From the NCBI RefSeq assembly GCF_039525805.1, contig NZ_BAAAHZ010000010.1: a DNA stretch of 64,000 bases. One strand, written 5' to 3'. The notes beneath the pieces were generated by a model that saw nothing but the letters and a program-made list of their open reading frames with translations, had not been told where the DNA came from and ran no database searches. Every line of letters starts with the position of its first letter. Position 1 is the first letter of the stretch. This DNA is from Dietzia natronolimnaea (GTDB lineage Bacteria; Actinomycetota; Actinomycetes; Mycobacteriales; Mycobacteriaceae). The position numbers and the translations under genes were made by a program. Of the stretch, positions 34,240 to 41,616 are shown in pieces.

Positions 34240-34420
34240 CCACCGCGGTGGAGGCGTTCCGGTCCGCGCCCGGGGAGGACTGCGCGGACTCGCTCGACAC
34301 CGCGAACAGGGTGACCCCCAGGACCGCCACCGCGGCGAGCGCTGCGCCGACCCCCAACTCGAGGGTCGTCAACTGCAACCGCTGCCCCAGTACCTGGGGC
34401 GGCATGGTGGAGGTGGCCAT
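34223..34420 (-). CDS. Small single-helix membrane protein
   Basis: 65 residues with one membrane helix (about 24-43, VGAALAAVAVLGVTLFAV), a short soluble N-terminus (LGQRLQLTTLELG) and a Ser/Ala-rich outer tail. ATG 34420 has GAGGAG five bases upstream. Its 3' end overlaps the end of the convergent sigma gene by 17 bases. Unknown function. Confidence 0.6.
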   Translation of the reverse strand: MATSTMPPQVLGQRLQLTTLELGVGAALAAVAVLGVTLFAVSSESAQSSPGADRNASTAVVSQVP

Positions 34421-34446
34421 GGAACTCCTCTTCCGGCTCGACTGCA

Positions 34447-34478
34447 TATCCGCGTTGCTCGATATCCACGTTGCTCGA
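34447..34478. repeat. 16-bp tandem repeat
   Basis: TATCCGCGTTGCTCGA (34447-34462) is followed at once by TATCCACGTTGCTCGA (34463-34478), differing at one base. Near it, GCGGATC/GGACGCGGAT motifs recur to 34520. It lies in the promoter region of the small minus-strand membrane gene, so it may be a regulator site. Confidence 0.5.
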
Positions 34479-34669
34479 CCGCGGATCCACGGAGGACGCG
34501 GATCGACGGTGGACGCGGATGACCATAGTCCCCGAACGCCCTCCGGGGTAGGGGGGCCACCTGTTCGCTCGTCGGGAGGTCGCGGCGGCGCCCGCGGTGG
34601 GGGTCCGGCGCCCCCATCCGTGTGGTGTAGGTCTCCGAATCAGGGGCAGACGTTGAAAGGAGAACGCAC

Positions 34670-35119
34670 ATGAGTTCTCTCCCCGGACCGCGCACCCGCC
34701 CCGGCCCCGGCCGCAGGCTCAGGCTCGCGGGCTTCGCGGTACTCGCCACCGGCGCGGTCGCCGTCGCCCTGGTACCCGGCATGGTCTCGCTCGGGGCGTC
34801 CATGGGCGGTGTCGTGTCGTCAGCGGAGATGGCGGCCGGCGCGGTGCTCCACGCCCGCAGCGGCTGGATGGCGCCCGCGGTGTTCACCGTGACGGTGTTC
34901 GCCCTCGTCGTGGTCGTGACCACGGTGCTCCTGTGGGCCCCGGTGTCGCTGTCCGATGGCCGCGGTGCCCGGACTGCACACAGCGCCCGGCCCGGGCACA
35001 GTGCCCGGCCCCGCCGCGGCGCCCGAATCGGTCGACGGGGCCGCGCGGAGTTCGGACTGCGACAGCCCGAGCGTGCCCTGCGCGTGCGGATCGATCGTCT
35101 GCCGGGGATCACGGACTAG
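34670..35119 (+). CDS. Two-helix membrane protein with basic tail
   Basis: 149 residues: basic N-terminus, a first membrane helix (about 18-45), a second (about 65-92) and a long Arg/Ala/Gly-rich C-terminal tail that contains an HSARPG repeat. It has no recognisable family. Good RBS (GAAAGGAGAA) before ATG 34670. It precedes the Asp23 operon in the same direction with a 180-base gap; the topology resembles the DUF6286/AmaP proteins there but is not clearly related. Confidence 0.6.
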   Translation: MSSLPGPRTRPGPGRRLRLAGFAVLATGAVAVALVPGMVSLGASMGGVVSSAEMAAGAVLHARSGWMAPAVFTVTVFALVVVVTTVLLWAPVSLSDGRGARTAHSARPGHSARPRRGARIGRRGRAEFGLRQPERALRVRIDRLPGITD

Positions 35120-35208
35120 AGCCGCGACGGCTCGTCCACCCGGCACCAGGCCGCTGTGACCAGCAGGTTCACGGCCTGATCGAGGCCCCGGAAAAAAGTT
35201 CGAGATCT

Positions 35209-35235
35209 CTCGTGACGATCCGGCGACTCGTGACG
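35209..35235. promoter_or_regulatory. Direct repeat CTCGTGACG in the Asp23 operon leader
   Basis: CTCGTGACG occurs at 35209-35217 and 35227-35235, an 18-bp period, just after GGAAAAAAGTT (35190-35200), which resembles an ECF-type -35 element. This is the probable promoter/operator zone of the operon starting at 35301, which itself encodes an ECF sigma factor. Suggestive only. Confidence 0.35.
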
Positions 35236-35300
35236 TCTTAGTTGTGTAGTTGTTCATCGAAGGCCCGGCCCGGTGCCGGACCTTCCCGCGAGGAGGAATC

Positions 35301-35831
35301 ATGTCGAACGCAATTCCGAAGACCGGCCGTGAGCAGTCGCGCGAGCAGCAGGCCGCCGAGGCCGCGCAGGCCGAGGCGCAGGAGAAGTCCGTCGAGAAGC
35401 AGCCCGCGCGCGGACCGCTCCAGACGTCCCGCGGCGTGACCACACTGGACGACGCCGTGGTGGCCAAGATCGCCGGGATGGCCGCGCGTGAGGTCCCCGG
35501 TGTCTATGACATGGGCAACGCCGCGCGACGCGCCTTCTCGGTCGTGACCGATCGCATCCCCAACGCCCAGACCAACGTCACGGGCGGCATCAGCGTCGAG
35601 AAGGGCGAGACCCAGACGGCGATCGACGTGACGGTGGTCGTGGAGTACGGCGCCTCGATCGTCGACGTGGGCAACGCCATCCGACGCAACATCATCGACC
35701 AGGTCGAGGGCACCACCGGACTCGAGGTCGTCGAGGTCAACGTCAACGTGGCCGACGTCCGCCTGCCCCAGGACGACGACGGCGACGACGTCCGCACCAG
35801 CTCCGAGAGCGGGCGCGGCGAGCTGCGCTGA
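35301..35831 (+). CDS. Asp23/Gls24-family envelope stress protein (first copy)
   Basis: 176 residues. A Gln/Glu/Ala-rich N-terminal arm (1-45) precedes an Asp23 domain (about 48-150): TSRGVTTLDDAVVAKIAGMAA, REVPGVYDMG, TAIDVTVVVEYGASI and LEVVEVNVNVADVRLP. In Staphylococcus, Asp23 forms a membrane-associated layer through an anchor protein and supports the envelope under stress. Strong RBS GAGGAGG before ATG 35301. First gene of an eight-gene operon; a stable stem-loop after it may keep its transcript in excess. Confidence 0.92.
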   Translation: MSNAIPKTGREQSREQQAAEAAQAEAQEKSVEKQPARGPLQTSRGVTTLDDAVVAKIAGMAAREVPGVYDMGNAARRAFSVVTDRIPNAQTNVTGGISVEKGETQTAIDVTVVVEYGASIVDVGNAIRRNIIDQVEGTTGLEVVEVNVNVADVRLPQDDDGDDVRTSSESGRGELR

Positions 35832-35862
35832 TCCGCGCCCACCCACCGACCACTGCTGCACC

Positions 35863-35892
35863 GCGGGGGCGGGTCACCCGGCCCGCCCCCGC
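35863..35892 (+). terminator. Stem-loop after the first Asp23 gene (attenuator or stabiliser)
   Basis: GCGGGGGCGGG (35863-35873) pairs perfectly with CCCGCCCCCGC (35882-35892), loop 8 bases, between the first Asp23 gene and the DUF2273 gene. Inside an operon such a hairpin either reduces read-through or protects the upstream mRNA, raising the first product over the rest. Confidence 0.65.
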
Positions 35893-35915
35893 ACCCCCTT
35901 GAGCGAGGAGTTCTC

Positions 35916-36092
35916 ATGAAGACCACCCATCTCACACTTCTGGTGGGGTTGTTCCTCGGCGCCGTCGCCGCGTTCGGCTCCATCGGCCAGTTCCTCATCG
36001 TGCTGATCTTCGGCGTGATCGGTGTGGCCGTGGGCCTGGCCATGGAGGGGCGCGTCGAGATCAAGGGCCTCACCGATCGCCGGAGGCGGTGA
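35916..36092 (+). CDS. DUF2273-like small membrane protein
   Basis: 58 residues (ATG 35916 with GAGCGAGGAG upstream): two close hydrophobic helices (LLVGLFLGAVAAFG, FLIVLIFGVIGVAVGLAM) and a basic end (IKGLTDRRRR). Size, topology and place match the DUF2273 proteins found in Asp23/Gls24 operons of Gram-positive bacteria, which probably help anchor Asp23 at the membrane. The next gene starts four bases after its stop. Confidence 0.82.
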   Translation: MKTTHLTLLVGLFLGAVAAFGSIGQFLIVLIFGVIGVAVGLAMEGRVEIKGLTDRRRR

Positions 36093-36095
36093 CCC

Positions 36096-36545
36096 GTGAC
36101 CGCCGCGCAGACTGACCAGACCGGTCGCCGGCCCGCCACGGATCCGGCCGCGGTCGAGGAGTCCGCACCGCAGGACCAGGCGCTCCGGCCGGCCGCCGAG
36201 CGCGGACTCACCACCATCCCCGCGTCCGTCGTCGGCCGCATCGCCGAGCAGGTCGCCTCCGAGTACACCCACGTGGGCGGCGCCGCCGGAGGTCTGCTGG
36301 GGGTGGGCGCCCGCCGGGACTTCGACTCGCGCCCGTCGGCCACCTGCGACCTCTACGGGACCGTCGCCGTGCTCACGCTGGACGTGGGCGTCGCGTTCCC
36401 CGTGAACCTGTCCGACACCTGCCGAGGCCTGCGCCGGTACGTGCGCGAGAGGGTCGGCGAGTTGACCGGCCTCCAGGTGGGCCGGTTGGACATCGAGATC
36501 TCGTGGCTCAACCCCGGGACCGCGACGAGAGGAGCACTGAGATGA
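36096..36545 (+). CDS. Asp23/Gls24-family protein (second copy)
   Basis: 149 residues: polar N-terminal arm (1-40) and an Asp23 domain (TTIPASVVGRIAEQVASEYTHVGG, TVAVLTLDVGVAFPVNL, GLQVGRLDIEISWL). It lacks the acidic C-terminal tail of the first copy. GTG 36096; its stop overlaps the next start (ATGA), so translation is coupled. Confidence 0.87.
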   Translation: MTAAQTDQTGRRPATDPAAVEESAPQDQALRPAAERGLTTIPASVVGRIAEQVASEYTHVGGAAGGLLGVGARRDFDSRPSATCDLYGTVAVLTLDVGVAFPVNLSDTCRGLRRYVRERVGELTGLQVGRLDIEISWLNPGTATRGALR

Positions 36546-37096
36546 GTGCACGGACCCGCGGAAGCGGACTGATCAGACGGCCACCGCGCGCCATCCCGGT
36601 GGGACTGCTCGCCGCAGCGCTCCTGGTCGCGGGCGGCCTGGGGAGCTGGCTGCTGGGGACCTACCTGGTCGACGGCACCTGGCCCTCGGCGGCGTCCGCC
36701 ACGGTGGACTCGATCTCGGGCACCGGCATCGGATCGACGGAGATGCGCATCGCCGCCGTCGTCCTGGCTGTGGTGGGGCTCGCCCTGCTGCTGGCCGCCC
36801 TCGTGCCGGGACGCCCGTCGCGCGTCCTGGTCCTCGAGGACGACGTCCCGGGTGAGACCGCCATCTCCCGCCGTGACCTGGCCCGCCGCATCCAACGGCG
36901 GACCGAGAACGTCGACGGCGTGCACAGCACGAGCGTGGCCGTCCGCCGGCGCCGGATCGACGTGGCCGTGGCGACCGTGGTCGACGACCCCGCCCCGGTG
37001 ACCAGGGGAGCGAAGGACGCCGTGGACCGGGCGCTGGCCGAACTGCGCCCGTCCGGCCCGTCACGCCCCCGCGTGCGCACCCACCGCAGAAGCTGA
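36542..37096 (+). CDS. DUF6286-like two-helix membrane protein
   Basis: 184 residues with two membrane helices (about 17-40 and 62-84) and a cytoplasmic C-terminal domain (about 95-170: LARRIQRRTENVDGVHS, VAVRRRRIDVAVATV) that resembles a reduced Asp23 fold, with a basic end. This matches DUF6286 proteins next to actinobacterial Asp23 genes. Presumed membrane scaffold for the soluble Asp23 proteins. ATGA overlap with the upstream gene. Confidence 0.8.
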   Translation: MSARTRGSGLIRRPPRAIPVGLLAAALLVAGGLGSWLLGTYLVDGTWPSAASATVDSISGTGIGSTEMRIAAVVLAVVGLALLLAALVPGRPSRVLVLEDDVPGETAISRRDLARRIQRRTENVDGVHSTSVAVRRRRIDVAVATVVDDPAPVTRGAKDAVDRALAELRPSGPSRPRVRTHRRS

Positions 37097-37110
37097 GAGG
37101 ACGACACATC

Positions 37111-37758
37111 ATGCGTAGCCTGTCCGGAACCCGAAACCGCATCGCGTTGACGGTGGCGGGTCTGCTGACCCTGGCCGTCGCGGCGTGGCTGGTCGCGGTG
37201 TCCTTCGCCCTCATCCCCGCGGGCTCGCCGCTCGCCGGCCTGACGGTGCCGGCCGACTCGACGGTGTCGACGCTGGTGCAGGAGCACCGTGGGTGGGCAC
37301 TGCCGGCCGCCGCCACCGCCGCCTCCGTCCTCGCCGTGCTCGCCGGGCTGGGTCTGCTGCTCGCGCAGATCCCCACCGCACCGGCGCACACCTCTCTGCG
37401 TCTGCACGACGACGACGGCACCGTCCTGGCCACCCTGGAACCCCAGGTGCTGGAACGTGCGCTCGCCGAGCGGGTGGAGGGCGTCCCCGGCGTCGAGGAG
37501 GCGTCCGTGCGGGTCTCCGGCTCCACGACCTCCCTGCGGATCCTGGCCGAGGTGACGATCGCCGAGGAGGCGCAGGTGGAATGGGCTGTCGAGGAGGCCC
37601 GCCGGGTGCTGGCCGCGGATCCGGAGACCGCCCTCGGCACCAGCCCTCGGTCGGTCGACCTGCTGGTCCGCGTGCGCACCCCGCGGACCTCCCGATCCGA
37701 CCGCGTGGCCGTGCGCCATCACGGTGCGGGCGGGGAACTGGTCTCCGAGGCGGCATGA
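37111..37758 (+). CDS. amaP: AmaP-like alkaline-shock membrane anchor protein
   Basis: 215 residues: two membrane helices (about 12-35 and 65-88) and an Asp23-like cytoplasmic domain (about 110-190: LEPQVLERALAERVEGVPGVEEASV, LRILAEVTI). The topology is that of AmaP, which tethers Asp23 to the membrane in staphylococci. It is the second such protein in the operon. Stop overlaps the sigma factor start (ATGA). Confidence 0.78.
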   Translation: MRSLSGTRNRIALTVAGLLTLAVAAWLVAVSFALIPAGSPLAGLTVPADSTVSTLVQEHRGWALPAAATAASVLAVLAGLGLLLAQIPTAPAHTSLRLHDDDGTVLATLEPQVLERALAERVEGVPGVEEASVRVSGSTTSLRILAEVTIAEEAQVEWAVEEARRVLAADPETALGTSPRSVDLLVRVRTPRTSRSDRVAVRHHGAGGELVSEAA

Positions 37759-38333
37759 CCCCCGCGCCCTCCCCGCCGGGGGAGTACCCCGACCGCATCC
37801 TGGTGCTGCGCGCACAGGACGGTGACCCCGAGGCCTTCGACGTGTTGATCGACCGCCACCAGGGTCGCCTGTTCCGCATCGCCTACCTGGTGTTGGGGGA
37901 CCGGCAGGACAGCGAGGACGTGGTCCAGGAGTCGCTGCTCACCGCGTGGAAGCGGCTGCATCTCCTGGACGACCCGGATGCGGTGCGGAGCTGGCTGGCC
38001 CAGATCTGCTCGCGGCGGGCAACCGACATCGCCCGCCGCCGGGCCCGCCGCTCCACCGACGCCCAGCCGCCCGAGCTCCTGAACGTCCATCGCGACGAGG
38101 GCCCCCGGTCCGACCCCGCGCAGACCACCGTGGTCAACGCGCAGATGCAGGCCCTGGCCCGGGTGCTCGGGACGATGGACCCGGATCTGCGGTCCTGCTG
38201 GACACTGCGCGAGATCGACGGCATGTCCTATCGGGAGGTCGCGTCCGCGCTCGACATCACCGAGTCCACCGCGCGGGGCCGCCTCGCGCGTGCCCGCACG
38301 CACGTGATCGAATATATGAAGGAATGGCGGTGA
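37755..38333 (+). CDS. ECF sigma factor embedded in the Asp23 operon
   Basis: 192 residues: region 2 (about 14-85: AQDGDPEAFDVLIDRHQGRLF, DSEDVVQESLLTAWKRL) and region 4 (about 135-188: LDPDLRSCWTLREIDGMSYREVASALDITESTARGRLAR, given here with its conserved core GMSYREVASALDI). A normal short ECF with no added domain. No anti-sigma gene with a zinc motif is adjacent; the next two genes are Asp23-type proteins, which could serve that role or be controlled by it. Coupled by ATGA and GTGA overlaps on both sides. Confidence 0.92.
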   Translation: MTPAPSPPGEYPDRILVLRAQDGDPEAFDVLIDRHQGRLFRIAYLVLGDRQDSEDVVQESLLTAWKRLHLLDDPDAVRSWLAQICSRRATDIARRRARRSTDAQPPELLNVHRDEGPRSDPAQTTVVNAQMQALARVLGTMDPDLRSCWTLREIDGMSYREVASALDITESTARGRLARARTHVIEYMKEWR

Positions 38334-38848
38334 ACACCATGGACGGATCCTCCGGACCCGGTGGACCCGACGACGCCGAGGCCACCCGGCACTATCTCGA
38401 TCAGATCAGTGCCCTGCACCGCGACTGGGACGAGCTCGAGAGCCGGGGCGACGACTCCGTGCAGCTGTCCGGTCGGGCGAGGTCGGCACTGGCGGAGGCC
38501 GTCCGCGCGGATGCCCGACACGGCGCGCGGGTGCAGATGCCTCCCACCGACATCGGCCCCTACTCGCTGACAGAACTCGCCCTGCGGACACTGATCCGCG
38601 ACACCGTCGACGGCGTCCCGGGGGTGCTGAGTCTGCGGACCACCGTCGACCACGATCCGGTCGAGGGCTGGGGTACCCGCGGTCTGCCCCGCCGCATCGC
38701 GTGCCGCGTCTCGTTCGCGGCGTCGACCCCGGATCTGCCCGCCCTGGCGGACGCGGTCCGACAGGCGGTGCGTGGTGCGTGCGCCCGCGAATTCGACCTC
38801 GTCGACCTGGTGGTCGACGTCCACATCGAGGATCTTCATGAGAACTGA
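38330..38848 (+). CDS. Asp23/Gls24-like protein (third copy)
   Basis: 172 residues. An acidic N-terminal helix region (about 1-60) precedes an Asp23-type domain (YSLTELALRTLIRDTVDGVPGV, CRVSFAASTPDLPAL, EFDLVDLVVDVHIEDL). The position straight after the sigma factor, coupled by GTGA, suggests a possible anti-sigma or co-regulator role (inference). GTG 38330 has AAGGA eight bases upstream; ATG 38324 is an alternative. Confidence 0.75.
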   Translation: MNTMDGSSGPGGPDDAEATRHYLDQISALHRDWDELESRGDDSVQLSGRARSALAEAVRADARHGARVQMPPTDIGPYSLTELALRTLIRDTVDGVPGVLSLRTTVDHDPVEGWGTRGLPRRIACRVSFAASTPDLPALADAVRQAVRGACAREFDLVDLVVDVHIEDLHEN

Positions 38849-39158
38849 GCCGACGGCAGCGGAGTTGATCGACCTGGTGGTGGCGGTCCCCGGGGTCAAC
38901 GGGATAGAACCCGGCATCGGCACCTCACTGCGGGCGCTCGATGCCCGCATACGGCGGGCCGGCCCCGTCCTGAGTCACTTCGGTCTCCACGTCGACCGCG
39001 ACGGCAACAGGGTCACCGTCGAGGTGAGCCTGGACCCCTCCCGACCGGTCAGGCAGAGCGTGCGGGAGATCCAGTCGGTCCTGCGGGACGCCCTGGGTGC
39101 CTCGGTGCCGGTCGGTACCGAGCTCGAGGTGCGGGTGCAGTCGCTCCACCGGGGCTGA
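38838..39158 (+). CDS. Small Asp23-like protein (fourth copy)
   Basis: 106 residues, one minimal Asp23-like domain: LIDLVVAVPGVNGIEPG, then HFGLHVDRDGNRVTVEVSLD and SVPVGTELEVRVQSL. It overlaps the end of the third copy by 11 bases and closes the operon. No arm or membrane segment. The family link rests on pattern, not on strong motifs. Confidence 0.7.
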   Translation: MRTEPTAAELIDLVVAVPGVNGIEPGIGTSLRALDARIRRAGPVLSHFGLHVDRDGNRVTVEVSLDPSRPVRQSVREIQSVLRDALGASVPVGTELEVRVQSLHRG

Positions 39159-39169
39159 GCCCGCGGCGG

Positions 39170-39184
39170 GTCTACCCCTACGAG
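39170..39184. repeat. 15-bp direct repeat, copy 1 (partner 39868-39882)
   Basis: GTCTACCCCTACGAG at 39170-39184 recurs exactly at 39868-39882. Each copy covers the stop codon region (minus-strand CTCGTAGGGGTAGAC) of a minus-strand gene. It may be a shared 3' element or a recombination trace. Confidence 0.6.
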
Positions 39185-39720
39185 TTGGCGATCGCGAGCA
39201 CCGCCCACACCGGGAGCCACAGGCCGAAGGTGAGGATGGTCAGGATCAGGTGCAGCACGTGGTTGACGCGCCTGCCGCCGCCGTGGGCGACGAACACGGT
39301 CTGCTGCATCGGGTACGGCTGCGGCATGAAGGGCTGCGGCATGAGGTGCTGCGGCATGAAGGGCTGGGGCGGGTACTGCTGCGGCATGAGGTGCTGGGGC
39401 AGGTACGGCCGGTACGGGCCGGGAACGTAGGGGTCGTTGGCGAACGAGGGTGGCGCGCCCAGATGACGGGGGGCGAAGTCCTGGTCAGGGCGGTACGGCG
39501 CGGCGGGTGAGTTGCCGTAGGGCAGACCGCCCTCGTGCGCCAGGGGTTCGGCGGGCCCGGCGGCCGGGCGGGTCGGGAACCGCTCCGTCGGGAACCGTTC
39601 CGTCGGGAACTGCTCAGGGGGGAACCGCTGGATGGGGGCGAACTGGTCCGTGGGCGCCGGAAAGCGGTCCCGACCGGCGTCCGAGGACTCGTCGGGCCGG
39701 TAGGGGAACTGCTCGTTCAT
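39178..39720 (-). CDS. Pro/Gln-rich protein with C-terminal membrane hairpin
   Basis: 180 residues: a disordered, repeat-rich region (FPTERFPTERFPT, MPQHLMPQPFMPQP) for about 140 residues, then a basic turn and two close hydrophobic stretches (VNHVLHLILTILTFGLWLPVWAVL) typical of small actinobacterial membrane proteins. It could be a surface-exposed or membrane-linked scaffold. Its end shares a 15-bp repeat with the next gene. Function unknown. Confidence 0.75.
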   Translation of the reverse strand: MNEQFPYRPDESSDAGRDRFPAPTDQFAPIQRFPPEQFPTERFPTERFPTRPAAGPAEPLAHEGGLPYGNSPAAPYRPDQDFAPRHLGAPPSFANDPYVPGPYRPYLPQHLMPQQYPPQPFMPQHLMPQPFMPQPYPMQQTVFVAHGGGRRVNHVLHLILTILTFGLWLPVWAVLAIANS

Positions 39721-39867
39721 GGCGTCTCATTTCACGGTGCGGGAGAGGCGACTCGACTGACGTCGGGGTCACCCTAGCCGCGGCCGTGCGCCGCTCACCC
39801 GGGGCGGAACGGAAATCCGGGGGAAGATCGAGGGGACCCCTGCAGCGCGCCCGGCCGGGTCGTCAGG

Positions 39868-39882
39868 GTCTACCCCTACGAG
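39868..39882. repeat. 15-bp direct repeat, copy 2 (partner 39170-39184)
   Basis: Exact second copy of GTCTACCCCTACGAG, covering the stop codon of the DUF916-type gene, 698 bp from copy 1. Confidence 0.6.
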
Positions 39883-41033
39883 CCACCGCTCTCCCGGCGT
39901 CTGTGGACGAGTAACCAGACGAGCAGCACCGCGAGGAGGCTCACCAGTGCCACACCGGCCCCCAGGGGGCGGACCGTGGCGGAGGTGGCGCCGGTCCACT
40001 CGTCCGGCGTGGGCCCGTCGTCAGGCGACGAGTCGTCAGGCGAGGGAAGGGTGAGGTCCTGCGCTCGCGTCTGCTTCTCGGCGCCGCTCGCCAGAGCGAC
40101 GGTCGCGTTCCACTCGCCGGCGGGGACCGGCAGGTCCGCCGACAGCGGGAATCGGACCTCGGCCGACTCGCCGGGAGCGATCGTGACGGGCTCCGCTGCG
40201 ATCGGTGGGGTCGCCAACCCGCCGGGCCCGCCGGTGAGGTCGAGGGTGCCGGCCACGTCGACCGCCCGTCGTCCCGTGTTGGACACGGTCGCGAGGAAGG
40301 CGGCCACCCCGAGCGCGGTCCAGACCGGCCGGAGATCGACGATCTCGAAACCCGACCCGGGGTCGTCGCCCGCGCCGGTGGAGAGGTAGACGCGGACCCC
40401 GACGCGGGAGATCCGGTCGAGGCCGGCCTCGTGCGAGCCCGAACCGCCCCCGGAGGACCCGACCGACCCGAGCGATCCGGCCGCCGACCCCACCGACCCC
40501 GCTGAGCCCACCGACCCAGTACCCGATCCGGTCGCGCTCCCGCCCGGGGCCGCGGAGGTGTGGGACGCCCAGATCACTGCGTACTGCTCGGCATCCGGGG
40601 CCTCGGCGGGCACGGAGATCGTCGCGACCACCTCGGCCGACGCCCCGGGCTGCAGGTACAGGACCGGCCGGTCGACGCGGATCCACCGGGTCAGGGCACT
40701 CGAGTGACCGGGCGCTGCGGGGAGGAAGCTCCCGTCCTGCAACGCGGCCGGCCCGGGATAGACCTCGATCCGCTGCGGGGAATCGGTGTTGTTGCTGACC
40801 TCGAGACGACGGGTGGTCGTGGCGCCCGCCCTCAGGTGATCCACGATGTACCGCTGGGCCCTCGGATCGTTCCGCGGCTCCGTCGGTGCGCCCCGCAGGC
40901 CTATCGCGATCGTGCCCGGGCCCGCACCGGGTGTCGTCCCCGACTGCGCGACCGCGGGCGCGGGCAGGACGGTGGCGAGGAGCACGAGGATGAGGGCCAT
41001 GACCGCGGCGCGAGACGTGCTGGTGGTCCTCAT
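39876..41033 (-). CDS. DUF916/WxLIP-type surface protein B
   Basis: 385 residues: signal peptide (1-30, ending AVAQS), an N-terminal Ig-like domain (about 35-145: AIGLRGAPTEPRNDPRAQRYIVDHL, RRLEVSNNTDSPQRIEVYPG) with the DUF916 pattern, a Gly/Ser repeat region (SVGSAGSVGSAAGSLGS), a second Ig-like domain (about 215-320: RISRVGVRVYLSTG, PAGEWNATVAL), a Ser/Asp/Pro linker and one C-terminal helix followed by RRR. In Firmicutes such proteins partner WxL proteins (WxLIP). It pairs with the WxL-like gene at 41044, 10 bases upstream. Confidence 0.82.
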   Translation of the reverse strand: MRTTSTSRAAVMALILVLLATVLPAPAVAQSGTTPGAGPGTIAIGLRGAPTEPRNDPRAQRYIVDHLRAGATTTRRLEVSNNTDSPQRIEVYPGPAALQDGSFLPAAPGHSSALTRWIRVDRPVLYLQPGASAEVVATISVPAEAPDAEQYAVIWASHTSAAPGGSATGSGTGSVGSAGSVGSAAGSLGSVGSSGGGSGSHEAGLDRISRVGVRVYLSTGAGDDPGSGFEIVDLRPVWTALGVAAFLATVSNTGRRAVDVAGTLDLTGGPGGLATPPIAAEPVTIAPGESAEVRFPLSADLPVPAGEWNATVALASGAEKQTRAQDLTLPSPDDSSPDDGPTPDEWTGATSATVRPLGAGVALVSLLAVLLVWLLVHRRRESGGS

Positions 41034-41043
41034 CGTGGTTGCC

Positions 41044-41616
41044 TCACAACGCCGAGGTGACCAGCGCACCGCGGACCGCGGTGGTCGGACCGATCGACCC
41101 GGCGCCACCGATCGCACGATCCACCCGGAGGTGTGGCGTCCAGCTCCACGCGGCGGAGGGGCGGCTGATCGCGCCGACCGTCACGGCGTCCCGGGGGCTT
41201 CTCACCGGCGTCCAGTCCGGCATCCGGTTGGTCACCGTGCCGGTTCCGGGATCGGTGGGGGAGACGACCTTGTACGAGAGGGTCACCGCGTCGTCGAGAC
41301 CGGTGGCGGCGACGGACGCGGTCCATTCGCGGGCTCCACCACCCCGGCTGTCGATGACCGCGGCATCGGACAGCACCACCTCGGCGGCGCCCCCACCGGG
41401 CGGGAGGACCAGGCCCCCGGCCGGGGCGACGGCGATGTGTAGGTCGCCGCTCATCGCGCCGACCACCTCGAAGGACAGTGTGGTGGTGTCCGCCGGGGCG
41501 GCGGTCGACGTGACCCCCTGTCCGGCGACGACGACGAGGACCGCCGCGGCGAGAGGCGCCGCAGCGCAGGTCACCGCGACGGGCAGACGGTGTCGTACGG
41601 GCACCGTGCCGACCAT
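41044..41616 (-). CDS. WxL-like secreted protein 2
   Basis: 190 residues: signal peptide (about 1-37) and one beta-rich domain with VIDSRGGGAREWTASV, the counterpart of the WxL-domain segment (DxR..gWxxxV), ending in a short strand AVRGALVTSAL in place of the canonical distal WxL motif. Sequence identity with WxL protein 1 is low but the order of strands is the same. ATG 41616 overlaps the stop of the upstream DUF916-type gene by one base, so the two are coupled. Assignment rests on pattern and context. Confidence 0.65.
   Translation of the reverse strand: MVGTVPVRHRLPVAVTCAAAPLAAAVLVVVAGQGVTSTAAPADTTTLSFEVVGAMSGDLHIAVAPAGGLVLPPGGGAAEVVLSDAAVIDSRGGGAREWTASVAATGLDDAVTLSYKVVSPTDPGTGTVTNRMPDWTPVRSPRDAVTVGAISRPSAAWSWTPHLRVDRAIGGAGSIGPTTAVRGALVTSAL

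Noticed and set aside
39178..39720. CRISPR-like or satellite array from the ATGAAGGGCTG-type repeats
   Set aside because: The repeats are in frame, of uneven spacing, and encode the MPQP repeat of a protein.
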